Origin: Salinicola lusitanus
Lineage (GTDB): Bacteria > Pseudomonadota > Gammaproteobacteria > Pseudomonadales > Halomonadaceae
Direction of reading: 5' to 3'
DNA: 64,000 nucleotides
Assembly (NCBI RefSeq): GCF_003206045.1
Contig: NZ_PZJM01000003.1
Location: 214,301 to 278,300 of the forward strand
Below the pieces are notes generated by a model. It saw only the letters and a list, made by a program, of their open reading frames with translations, was not told the DNA's origin and did no database searches. Within the stretch, counting starts at the first letter, position 1, and each line of letters opens with the position of its first letter. A program made the translations under genes and the position numbers. Below are positions 43,668-51,779 of this stretch, piece by piece.

Positions 43668-45646
43668 GCCGGGACCTCCTCAGGCGCTTCGGTGCTGGTA
43701 CGCGTGGTCGATGCCGTGGCCGGCTCCACCAGCGCGGCGGCGACCATCTCGGCGATATCGAGAATGCGCGGGCGCGGCTCGACCACACCCTCGAGCATCG
43801 CGGTGCACTGGGGGCAGGCCACGGCGACGGTGGTCGCCCCGGTCTCGCGCACATCCTCCATGCGCATGTCGGGAATACGCGCCTTGCCGGGCACGTCGGA
43901 GAGCGCGGCACCGCCGCCTCCACCACAGCAGCGCGAGCGGTAGCCTGAGCGCTCCATCTCGGCGACTTCCAGCCCGAGGGCGGCGAGCACCTGACGTGGC
44001 GCGGCGAATTCCCCGTTGTAGCGGCCCAGATAGCAGGGATCGTGGTAGGTGACGGTCTCGGCCTGGGCCGGAGCTTCCACGCTAATGCGACCGCCATCGA
44101 ACAGCTCGGCGATGAAGGTCGAGTGGTGGAGCACCCGGTAGTCCCCGCCAAAGGCGCCGTATTCACGGCCCAGCACGTGGAAGCTGTGCGGGTCGGCGGT
44201 GACGATGCGCGCGAAGCGATAGCGCGACAGCGTGGCGATATTGCGCTCGGCGAGACGCTGGAAGGTCGCCTCGTCGCCCAGGCGCCGGGCGACATCGCCG
44301 CTGTCGCGCTCTTCGTCACCCAGCACGGCGAAATCGACACCACCGGCGCGGAGGATCTTGACCAGGGCGCGCAGGGTGCGCTGGTTGCGCATGTCGAAGG
44401 CGCCGTCGCCCAGCCACAGCAGTACATCGACCCCTTCGGGGCGATCCTGGATGCGCGGCATCTCCAGATCCGCCGCCCAGTCCAGGCGCGAGGCGTTGTC
44501 GAGCCCGCCGGGGTTGTCGGTGGCGATCAGGTTGTCGATCGCCGCCGCGCCCTTCTCCGGGGTCTCGCCCTTCTCCAGGGTGATGAAGCGGCGCATGTCG
44601 ACGATGGCGTCGACGTGCTCGATCATCATCGGGCACTCCTCGACGCAGGCGCGACACGTCGTGCAGGCCCATAGCGTCTGCGCCTCGACCAGTTGCGGCA
44701 CGATCGGCGCATTCGGCCCGCCATGGTGCTTGCCGACCTCGATCCCGGGATAGCCGGAGCCGGCGTAGCGAGCATCATTGCCGCCGGCCATGCCCACGAC
44801 CATGTCCTGGATCAGCTTCTTGGGGTTGAGCGGCTGGCCGGCGGCGTAGGCCGGGCAGACGTTCTGGCAGCGGCCGCACTGGACGCAGGCGTCGAACCCG
44901 AGCAGCTGCTCCCACTGGAAGTCGGCGGGCTTCTCCACGCCGAGCGTCTTCGCCGTGAGATCCAGCGGGAAGAGTGCGGTGGAGCGGCTGCCACGATGAA
45001 CGTCATGGACGGCATCCGCGTGATTGTCGTCGAACCGCTCGGGGCGCCGATGGAAGGCCAGATGGAAGGAGCCGGCGAAGGCGTGCTTCATCGGCCCGCC
45101 CCAGCCCATGCCGACCACCATCTCCAGCAGGCCCCAGACCAGCACGGCCGACAGGACGATGGCCAGCACGCCGCCACCCAACAGGGTCGGCGCCACGCCC
45201 ACTAGAGGCAGGCTGACCAGGAACATGCCCACCGAGTAGGCGAGCAGGCTTTTCGACAGCCGCTGCCACGGCCCCTTGGAGAGTTTGGCCGACGGATCGA
45301 TGCGCCGCCGGTTGACCGCCAGGGCGCCGATGAACATGCACAGGCTCGCCGCCAGCAGCAGCCCGCCGAGGATCGGATTGCGCCAGCCGAAGCCGTGGAC
45401 CACCAGCGCCAGCGCCATGGCGGCGACGAAGCCCCCGGCGGTGGCCACGTGGGTGTGGGCGATCGCCTTGTCGCGGGCGACCACATGGTGCAAGTCATTG
45501 AGATAGCGCTTGGGCATCAGCACGAGCCGATACCAACGCATCGGCGTGCGTTGGCCCTGGCGCCACAGCCGGATGCGGCGCACCGCGCCCGCCGCACCCA
45601 CCGCCAGCGCGGCAAAGATCAGAATGGGGAGTAGCGTCTGCAACAT
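43664..45646 (-). CDS. dgcB: Dimethylglycine catabolism Fe-S oxidoreductase DgcB
   Basis: 660-residue membrane-bound iron-sulfur protein. About five or six N-terminal membrane helices (residues 1-180) are followed by two 4Fe-4S clusters, CVQCGRCQNVCP and CTTCRACVEECP, and two CCG domains, with YHDPCYLGRYN and RSRCCGGGGG in the second. It links DgcA to the ETF and quinone pool. GGAGA lies just before ATG 45646. dgcA is encoded 202 bp upstream on the same strand. Confidence 0.94.
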   Translation of the reverse strand: MLQTLLPILIFAALAVGAAGAVRRIRLWRQGQRTPMRWYRLVLMPKRYLNDLHHVVARDKAIAHTHVATAGGFVAAMALALVVHGFGWRNPILGGLLLAASLCMFIGALAVNRRRIDPSAKLSKGPWQRLSKSLLAYSVGMFLVSLPLVGVAPTLLGGGVLAIVLSAVLVWGLLEMVVGMGWGGPMKHAFAGSFHLAFHRRPERFDDNHADAVHDVHRGSRSTALFPLDLTAKTLGVEKPADFQWEQLLGFDACVQCGRCQNVCPAYAAGQPLNPKKLIQDMVVGMAGGNDARYAGSGYPGIEVGKHHGGPNAPIVPQLVEAQTLWACTTCRACVEECPMMIEHVDAIVDMRRFITLEKGETPEKGAAAIDNLIATDNPGGLDNASRLDWAADLEMPRIQDRPEGVDVLLWLGDGAFDMRNQRTLRALVKILRAGGVDFAVLGDEERDSGDVARRLGDEATFQRLAERNIATLSRYRFARIVTADPHSFHVLGREYGAFGGDYRVLHHSTFIAELFDGGRISVEAPAQAETVTYHDPCYLGRYNGEFAAPRQVLAALGLEVAEMERSGYRSRCCGGGGGAALSDVPGKARIPDMRMEDVRETGATTVAVACPQCTAMLEGVVEPRPRILDIAEMVAAALVEPATASTTRTSTEAPEEVPA

Positions 45647-45848
45647 GGTGCTTCTCCAAAAAAAGTCGCTGACGTCGGTCGTTTCAACACTTGCCGCCAG
45701 CGATGCCCTGCCTCTCCTTCGACATGGAACGGCTACGAGCGAGGACGAGACCAGGCGAATTGCGAGGAGCCAGCAAAGTGGACGCGGTTGTCCATGAGCA
45801 TGGCGACGAGCAATTCAACGCCGTATCGTCGAGCGCAGTCCGTTCCCC

Positions 45849-47918
45849 TCACAGATCCTTGCAGAGGCGGAGCGCATCATAGATCGCCGCATGCGTATTG
45901 CGCTGCGCCACGCAGTCCCCCAGCCGGAACAGCGCGAACTCGCCGCTCTCGGCCAGGGTCGGCTGCGCCGTCGCCGCGTAGAGCGCCTCGAGATCGATCT
46001 GCCCCTTGTTGCGCGAACGCTCCTTGAGCGCGTAGTAGAGCGACTCGTCCGGACGCACGCCGTTCTCGATCACGACCTGGTCGACCACCCGCTCCTCGTG
46101 CTCGCCGGTGTACTCGTTCTCGAACAGTGCCACCAGCTTGTCACCTTCGCGATAGACCTTGTGCAGCCCCAGGTCGCCGGTCATCACCACCGACTGCTGA
46201 TAGAGGCTGCGGTAGTAGGTCGGGAAGGTGGTGCCGCCGATCGCCACGCCAGGCTTGGTGTCGTCGGTGACGATCTCCACTGTGGCGCCCTTGCTGGCGA
46301 GATAGTCGGCGGTGGACATGCCGCTGAACTCGCACATGGTGTCGTAGACCAGCACGTTCTTGCCCGGCTCGACCTTGCCGCCGAGGATGTCCCAGCTGCT
46401 GACCACCAGGCTCTCGTCAGGGTTGTCCGAGTAGCCCCACTCGGGCACCTGCTCGAGGAACGGATGGCCGCCGTTGGCCAGCACCACCACGTCCGGCTGC
46501 AGGTCGCGAATCATCGCGTCGTCGGCGCGGCTCTCGAGCTTGATCTCCACGCCAAGGCGCGCCAGCTCCATCTCGTACCAGCGGGTGATACCGGCGATCT
46601 GGTCGCGCTGCGGTGCCTTGGCCGCGAGCGTGATCTGGCCGCCGAGTTGCGGTTCGGCCTCGAACAGGGTCACGTCGTGGCCGCGCTCCGCCGCCACCCG
46701 CGCCGCTTCCATGCCGCCGGGCCCGCCGCCGACCACCACCACCTTGCGCGTGGGGCCGGTACTCTTCTCGATGATATGCGGCAGCCCCATGTACTCCCGC
46801 GAGGTCGCCGCGTTCTGGATGCAGAGCACGTCTAGCCCCTGGTACTGACGGTCGATGCAGTAGTTGGCGCCAACGCACTGGCGGATCTGGTCGGTCTGCC
46901 CCGCCTTGATCTTGGCGATGATGTGGGGGTCGGCGATGTGCGCCCGGGTCATTCCCACCAGGTCGACGTAGCCGCCCTCGAGGATGCGCTCGGCCTGGGT
47001 CGGATCCTTGATGTTCTGGGCGTGGATGACCGGAACCGAGACCACCTCCTTGATCCCCGCCGCCAGGTGCAGAAACGGCTCCGGCGGGTAGGACATGTTG
47101 GGGATGACGTTGGCGAGGGTGTCGTGGGTATCGCAGCCGGAGCCGATCACGCCGAAGAAGTCGACCATGCCGGTGGCATCGTAGTAGGCGGCGATCTGCT
47201 TCATGTCGTCATGGGACAGGCCATCCGGATGGAACTCGTCGCCGCAGATACGCATGCCGACGCAGAAGTCGTCGCCGACTTCGGCACGCACCGCCTTGAG
47301 CACCTCCATGCCGAAGCGCATGCGATTCTCGAAGCTGCCGCCCCACTGGTCGGTACGCTTGTTGACGCGTGGGCTCCAGAACTGGTCGATCAGGTGCTGG
47401 TGGACCGCGGAGAGCTCGCAGCCGTCCAGCCCGCCCTCCTTGACCCGCCGCGCGCCCTGGGCGAAATCACCGATGATGCGCCAGATCTCCTCCTCTTCGA
47501 TGGTCTTGCAGGTGGCGCGGTGGACCGGCTCACGAATGCCGGAAGGCGACAGCAGGGTCGACCAGTTGTGGCCGTCCCAGCGCGAGCGCCGTCCCATATG
47601 AGTGATCTGGATCATGATCTTGCCGCCATGCTTGTGAACGGCGTCGGCAAGATTCTGGAAGTAGGGAATGATGCGATCGGTGGAGACGTTGACCGAACTC
47701 CACCACTGCTGCGGGCTGTCGATGGAGACCGGCGAGGAGCCGCCGCAGATGCAGAGCCCGCAACCGCCCTTGGACTTCTCTTCGTAGTATCTGACGTAGC
47801 GATCCGTGGTCATGCCGCCGTCGGTGGCGTGGACCTCGGCGTGGGCGGTGCTCACCACGCGATTGCGGATGGTCAACTTGCCGATCTGGATCGGTTTGAA
47901 TAGTGCTTCATGCGCCAT
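45849..47918 (-). CDS. dgcA: Dimethylglycine demethylase subunit DgcA
   Basis: 689-residue enzyme that oxidises dimethylglycine to sarcosine. The N-terminal Old-Yellow-Enzyme-like FMN barrel (LFKPIQIGKLTIRNRVVST, GCELSAVHQHLIDQFWSPR) is followed by a cysteine cluster for 4Fe-4S (CVGANYCIDRQYQ and CIQNAATSRE) and a C-terminal FAD/NAD-binding region (VVVVGGGPGGMEAARVAAE). ATG 47918 has GAGGAG 6 nt upstream; 15 further codons are open before it. Length fits DgcA of Pseudomonas. Confidence 0.95.
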   Translation of the reverse strand: MAHEALFKPIQIGKLTIRNRVVSTAHAEVHATDGGMTTDRYVRYYEEKSKGGCGLCICGGSSPVSIDSPQQWWSSVNVSTDRIIPYFQNLADAVHKHGGKIMIQITHMGRRSRWDGHNWSTLLSPSGIREPVHRATCKTIEEEEIWRIIGDFAQGARRVKEGGLDGCELSAVHQHLIDQFWSPRVNKRTDQWGGSFENRMRFGMEVLKAVRAEVGDDFCVGMRICGDEFHPDGLSHDDMKQIAAYYDATGMVDFFGVIGSGCDTHDTLANVIPNMSYPPEPFLHLAAGIKEVVSVPVIHAQNIKDPTQAERILEGGYVDLVGMTRAHIADPHIIAKIKAGQTDQIRQCVGANYCIDRQYQGLDVLCIQNAATSREYMGLPHIIEKSTGPTRKVVVVGGGPGGMEAARVAAERGHDVTLFEAEPQLGGQITLAAKAPQRDQIAGITRWYEMELARLGVEIKLESRADDAMIRDLQPDVVVLANGGHPFLEQVPEWGYSDNPDESLVVSSWDILGGKVEPGKNVLVYDTMCEFSGMSTADYLASKGATVEIVTDDTKPGVAIGGTTFPTYYRSLYQQSVVMTGDLGLHKVYREGDKLVALFENEYTGEHEERVVDQVVIENGVRPDESLYYALKERSRNKGQIDLEALYAATAQPTLAESGEFALFRLGDCVAQRNTHAAIYDALRLCKDL

Positions 47919-48130
47919 GTCGCTCTCCTCGGGCTCGCACGAAAACCGCCAGCGCTCACTCACACGGCGTTGAACGACAGCGAGCCATACTCATCCAGCC
48001 CGCCGTTCTTCAATGACGGTCAGCGTCGAGTCGCTGCCGTCCGCCTTGTCTGAGCATCGCTCGTCAAGTTTTCGTATCGACCTCTCACTCAACGGTCTAT
48101 GCGTTATCGAATGCCACTCAAGCGGCGTTT

Positions 48131-48661
48131 TTATTTAGGGCGCACAACGAAGTAGCCGACCTCGCAGCCCGCCTCGGCCCCGCTCTGGGTCTGCTCGGCA
48201 CGGGTCCGCAGACTGCTGCCGCGGGCCTCTAGAATCTGGTCCATGGCACCGGCGAACCAGCCGGTGAACATGTACTCTTCCTTCTTGCCGGTCTTGCCCA
48301 ACTGGTAGACGAAGCAGGAGTGCTCCAGCCGCACCTTGGCGGTGCCGGCGTCGAGATCGATCGCTTCGGTGATGAACAGCCCCCAGCCACGCTGGGACAG
48401 CCGTTTCATGTAGTGCTCGAAGACCGCCACGCCCTCGAGACCGTGCAGCTCGGCCTCCTTCTCGCACCAGTGCCAGGCGGACTTGTAGCCGGCGTCGTAG
48501 AGGATCCTGGCGTAGGCCTCGACCCCCAGCGCCTCCTCGACGGCGACGTGGTTGTTGATGAAGAAGTGGCGCGGCACGTAGAGCATCGGCAGCGCATCGG
48601 TGGTCCAGATACCGGTGTCGCTATCGACGCTGATCGGCAGTTCGGGAGCCATCTGGGTCAT
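48131..48661 (-). CDS. DUF5943/4-vinyl reductase (V4R)-like protein of the dgc operon
   Basis: 176-residue cytosolic protein with a V4R-like small-ligand domain, including EALGVEAYARILYDAGYKS, HGLEGVAVFEHYMKRLSQRGWG and HSCFVYQLGK. It is kept between the dipeptidase and dgcA genes in betaine-degrading pseudomonads. Its role in dimethylglycine catabolism is not established; V4R domains often bind small hydrophobic or phenolic ligands or metals. Spaced 212 bp from dgcA and 153 bp from the dipeptidase gene. Confidence 0.88.
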   Translation of the reverse strand: MTQMAPELPISVDSDTGIWTTDALPMLYVPRHFFINNHVAVEEALGVEAYARILYDAGYKSAWHWCEKEAELHGLEGVAVFEHYMKRLSQRGWGLFITEAIDLDAGTAKVRLEHSCFVYQLGKTGKKEEYMFTGWFAGAMDQILEARGSSLRTRAEQTQSGAEAGCEVGYFVVRPK

Positions 48662-48688
48662 ATCGGTTACCTCAAAAATTGTTCTCTG

Positions 48689-48725
48689 GCTACGAGCTAC
48701 GAGCTACGAGCTACGAGCTACGAGC
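48689..48725. repeat. GCTACGA heptamer tandem array
   Basis: Five perfect copies of GCTACGA (48689-48723) plus GC lie between the dipeptidase and V4R genes. The reverse complement reads as GCTCGTA repeats, one base different from the GCTCGTG arrays at fdhA and gbcB. A single GCTCGTA copy also occurs at 48803-48809, just past the dipeptidase stop codon. Confidence 0.9.
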
Positions 48726-48814
48726 AGGATTGTGCGGATTGCCGTTAATCGAGCGCCAAACGCCGCGAGATTCGAGAACCTGCTCATCGCTCGGGACTCG
48801 AAGCTCGTAGCCGA

Positions 48815-49792
48815 TCATTCCCCCCAGACATCCTTTAACGTCCGCACCCAGTTCTCGCCCATGATCTTGCGCACCACCGACTCGGAAAGGCCGTGGTCCA
48901 GCAGCGCCTGGGTCAGGTTGGGGAACTCGCCGATGGTGCGGATGCCCTTGGGATTGATGATCTCGCCGAAGCGGGTCAGACGGCGGGCGTAGCCCTTATC
49001 GTGGGTCAGCCACTCGAAGAAGGCTTCGTCCTGGCCCTGGGTGAAGTCGGTACCGATGCCGATGGCATCCTCGCCGACGATGTTCATGATGTAGACGATC
49101 GCCTCGACGTAATCCTCGACGGTGGCGTTGACGCCCGCCTTGAGGAAGGGCGTGAACATGGTCACCCCGACGAAGCCGCCGTGGTCGGCGATGAACTTGA
49201 GCTCCTCGTCGGACTTGTTGCGCGGATGCTCCTTGAGCCCGCTGGGCAGGCAGTGGGAGTAGCAGACCGGCTTGCTCGACTCGAGGATGATCTCCTCTGA
49301 GGTCTTCGAGCCGACGTGGGAGAGGTCGCACATCATGCCGACCCGGTTCATCTCCGCGATCACCTCGCGGCCGTAGCCGGAGAGGCCACCGTCGCGCTCG
49401 TAGCAGCCGGTACCGACCAGGTTCTGGGTGTTGTAGCAGAGCTGGGTGATGCCCACGCCGAGCTTCTTGAAGATCTCGATGTAGCCCAGCTTGTCCTCGA
49501 AGGCGTAGGCGTTCTGGAAACCGAGGATGATGCCGGTCTTGCCCTCCTCCTTGGCCCGGGCGATGTCGCGGGTGGTGTGCACCGGGCGCACCAGCTCGGC
49601 GTTGTCGCGCATCAGCTGGTTGACGGCGACGATGTTGTCGACGGTGGACTCGAAGTCCTCCCATACCGACACCGTACAGTTGGCTGCGGTCAGGCCGCCC
49701 TTGCGCATGTCCTCGAACAGGGCGCGGTCCCATTTGGCAATGATCAGGCCGTCGATGATGATGGCATCGTCGTGCACGGATGAGGTCGACAT
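48815..49792 (-). CDS. Membrane dipeptidase family (M19) protein of the dgc operon
   Basis: 325-residue renal-dipeptidase-like (M19) zinc hydrolase. Conserved parts are DDAIIIDGLI near the start, GFQNAYAFEDKLGYIEIFKKLG, GMMCDLSHVGSKTSEEII, PVCYSHCLPSGLKEHPRN and GIGTDFTQGQ. It lacks a signal peptide and is probably cytosolic. ATG 49792 has AGGAGG 8 nt upstream; the open frame continues 90 codons further without support. Orthologues sit beside dgcA in other betaine degraders, but the substrate is unknown. Confidence 0.9.
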   Translation of the reverse strand: MSTSSVHDDAIIIDGLIIAKWDRALFEDMRKGGLTAANCTVSVWEDFESTVDNIVAVNQLMRDNAELVRPVHTTRDIARAKEEGKTGIILGFQNAYAFEDKLGYIEIFKKLGVGITQLCYNTQNLVGTGCYERDGGLSGYGREVIAEMNRVGMMCDLSHVGSKTSEEIILESSKPVCYSHCLPSGLKEHPRNKSDEELKFIADHGGFVGVTMFTPFLKAGVNATVEDYVEAIVYIMNIVGEDAIGIGTDFTQGQDEAFFEWLTHDKGYARRLTRFGEIINPKGIRTIGEFPNLTQALLDHGLSESVVRKIMGENWVRTLKDVWGE

Positions 49793-50010
49793 GCGGAAAT
49801 CCTCCTGGGTTTTGTGCGCCTTCGGCAGCCGTCGCGGCAGTTGACCGGAAGCCCGAAAACGATTGTTCCGCGCAGCATATCCCCGGCCTCCCTCCCCTCG
49901 GCGACCGAAAGCGAATCCCAGTGTTCCGATTGCGCCACGCCCGCTTGTCTGCCTGCGACAGCCTCCAGGCTGCGAAAACCGCCGAGCGGCAGCGTGATTG
50001 ACGTCAAGGT

Positions 50011-50042
50011 GTTCTTTATATAGAACGTTCCATATAAAGAAC
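50011..50042. promoter_or_regulatory. 32-bp palindromic operator before the XRE-cupin gene
   Basis: Outer arms GTTCTTTATAT (50011-50021) and ATATAAAGAAC (50032-50042) are perfect complements, and the centre GAACGTTC (50023-50030) is itself palindromic, so 15 of 16 pairs match. It ends 18 bp before the start codon at 50061, and TTGACG at 49998-50003 lies just upstream. This is a likely autoregulatory operator of the XRE-cupin protein. Confidence 0.78.
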
Positions 50043-50060
50043 GACTGGACCCTTTCGCTC

Positions 50061-50606
50061 ATGGACGAGATCGCGCTGGAAACTCTGGGAAGGCATCTTC
50101 AAGCGCTGCGTCAGGCCCAGGGCCTGTCACTGACGCAGTTGGCGGCTCGGGCGGGAATCGCCAAGTCGAACCTGTCCCGCCTCGAGCAGGGGAGCGGCAA
50201 CCCGACCATCGACACGCTGTGGCGCCTGGCGAAGCAGCTGGGGGTACCGTTCGGCACTCTGGTAGCCCCCGTCGCGACACCGGTGGAAGAGAATGGCGTC
50301 AGCGTGCGCCTGATCGAGCAGAGTCATCATCAGCGTCACGACGAGCCGGCCGTCGATGTCTACCTGATGCGCTGCGCCCCTGGAGCGGCTCGACAGTCAG
50401 AACCTCACCCACCAGGCACCCGGGAAACCTTGCAGGTCGTCGAGGGCCGGATATCGGTAGGGCCGCCGGGAACGCCGCACCAGCTTGCCGCCGGGGAGGT
50501 CTTCACATTCGCTGCCGATCGAGCGCACGACTATCGCGCCAGCGACATGGGCGCGACGCTACTGGTCACCATCGTCTACGCCAGGGGAGAGACATCGAAT
50601 GGCTGA
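50061..50606 (+). CDS. XRE-family regulator with C-terminal cupin domain
   Basis: 181-residue regulator. An N-terminal helix-turn-helix (LRQAQGLSLTQLAARAGIAKS and NLSRLEQGSGNPTIDTLWRL, about residues 15-60) is fused to a cupin sensor domain (GTRETLQVVEGRISVGPPG, LAAGEVFTFAADRAHDYRA). ATG 50061 gives a standard N terminus; upstream codons run through the palindrome and are not coding. Its stop overlaps azlC by 8 bp, so it probably controls the exporter pair. Confidence 0.9.
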   Translation: MDEIALETLGRHLQALRQAQGLSLTQLAARAGIAKSNLSRLEQGSGNPTIDTLWRLAKQLGVPFGTLVAPVATPVEENGVSVRLIEQSHHQRHDEPAVDVYLMRCAPGAARQSEPHPPGTRETLQVVEGRISVGPPGTPHQLAAGEVFTFAADRAHDYRASDMGATLLVTIVYARGETSNG

Positions 50607-51336
50607 TACCGACATGCCGCCATCCCCGAACGCGTGGTTGATCGGCGTCCGTGAAGCGGTACCCCTGCTGGGCGGATACATCCCGGTGGCCGTCTCGTTC
50701 GGACTGATCTCCACTCAGGCGGGGTTCAGCACGGTCGAGACCCTGGCGATCTCGGCCCTGATCTATGCCGGGGCGTCGCAGTTCCTGTTCGTCGGCATGA
50801 TCGCCAGCGGCTCACCCCTGTGGCTGACCGTGGCGCTGACACTGCTGATCAACGTGCGCCATGTCGTCTACGCCCCCAATCTCGCGCCCTGGCTGCCGAA
50901 GAGTCGCTGGTGGCCATGGTTGATGCATGGCTTGACCGATCAGGTCTTCGCCCTGGCCCACAGCCGCCTGCCGCAACTGCCGGCAGCAAGCCGGGTGGGC
51001 TGGTTCTTCGGCGCCGCCCTGCTGGCCTGGCTCAGTTGGATCGCCGGCTCGTTGCTGGGCGCGGTCGCCGGCGAGTGGCTGACCCGCCGCTGGCCCCTGC
51101 TGAGTGAGGTGATGCCGTTTGCGCTGCCGGCACTATTTCTGGTGTTGCTCGTGCCGCGCATCACCTGCAGGCGCTGGGCGCTCGCGCTCGGTATCAGTAT
51201 CGTCGCTGCCCTGCTCTGCACCCTGACCGGGCTGACCAATATCGGGATCCCGCTGGCTGCCGCCTGCGGGGCGCTCTGCTTCTATCTGGTTCGGCTGCCG
51301 GAGACAGCCGCAACGGGGGGAGGGAAACGCCGATGA
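50599..51336 (+). CDS. azlC: AzlC family amino-acid exporter large subunit
   Basis: 245-residue membrane protein of the AzlC/LIV-E type, which with AzlD exports branched-chain amino acids or analogues. It shows about six to eight hydrophobic segments, FGLISTQAGFSTVETLAISALIYAGASQF-type family sequence split by loops, and NVRHVVYAPNLAPWL, a strong family motif. GGGGAGAG precedes ATG 50599. The actual exported compound is unknown. Confidence 0.92.
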   Translation: MADTDMPPSPNAWLIGVREAVPLLGGYIPVAVSFGLISTQAGFSTVETLAISALIYAGASQFLFVGMIASGSPLWLTVALTLLINVRHVVYAPNLAPWLPKSRWWPWLMHGLTDQVFALAHSRLPQLPAASRVGWFFGAALLAWLSWIAGSLLGAVAGEWLTRRWPLLSEVMPFALPALFLVLLVPRITCRRWALALGISIVAALLCTLTGLTNIGIPLAAACGALCFYLVRLPETAATGGGKRR

Positions 51337-51680
51337 GCCTTGAACTCTGGCTTGGCATGGCCGTGGCCGCGCTGGGCACCTATCTGATCCGACTGCTGCC
51401 ACTGCTCTGGATGCAGCGGCGCCTGAAACGTCGCGATGGAGATGCCGCCGTCGATGCCCTGCCAAAGTGGCTGGTGGTGCTGGGGCCGATGATGATCGCT
51501 GCCGTTCTGGGGGTCTCGCTGATGCCGCGCACGCCCGACCCTGCGGGCTGGCTGGCGACGATCGTCGGACTGGGCGTCACCCTCGTCGTCTGGCGTAAAA
51601 CCCGTTCGCTGGGTTGGCCGGTGATAGGCGGGGTGCTCACGTTCGGGATCGTGGTGATCGTGGCCAGAGTCGTCATCTAG
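51333..51680 (+). CDS. azlD: AzlD family exporter small subunit
   Basis: 115-residue partner of AzlC with four predicted membrane helices. Family features include GTYLIRLLPLLWMQRRLKRR at the N terminus and ALPKWLVVLGPMMIAAVLGV. ATGA overlap with azlC shows coupling. It converges on gbdR across about 100 bp. Confidence 0.9.
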   Translation: MSLELWLGMAVAALGTYLIRLLPLLWMQRRLKRRDGDAAVDALPKWLVVLGPMMIAAVLGVSLMPRTPDPAGWLATIVGLGVTLVVWRKTRSLGWPVIGGVLTFGIVVIVARVVI

Positions 51681-51733
51681 TCTCTGTCCGGGGCCGGGAC
51701 CAGGCGTCGCGGCAGTTGACCGCGCAACGACAA

Positions 51734-51755
51734 CGGGCGGCACAAGGGCCGCCCG
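51734..51755. terminator. Weak hairpin between azlD and gbdR
   Basis: CGGGCGGC (51734-51741) and GCCGCCCG (51748-51755) form an 8-bp stem with a 6-nt loop between convergent genes. It has no T run, so the terminator role is tentative. Confidence 0.5.
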
Positions 51756-51779
51756 ATCCGGAAGTGAAAGCCGCCTCGC

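Noticed and set aside
28402..48725. Heptamer arrays considered as CRISPR or attachment sites
   Set aside because: Units are 7 bp with no spacers, and no cas or integrase genes are nearby. They are simple tandem repeats.
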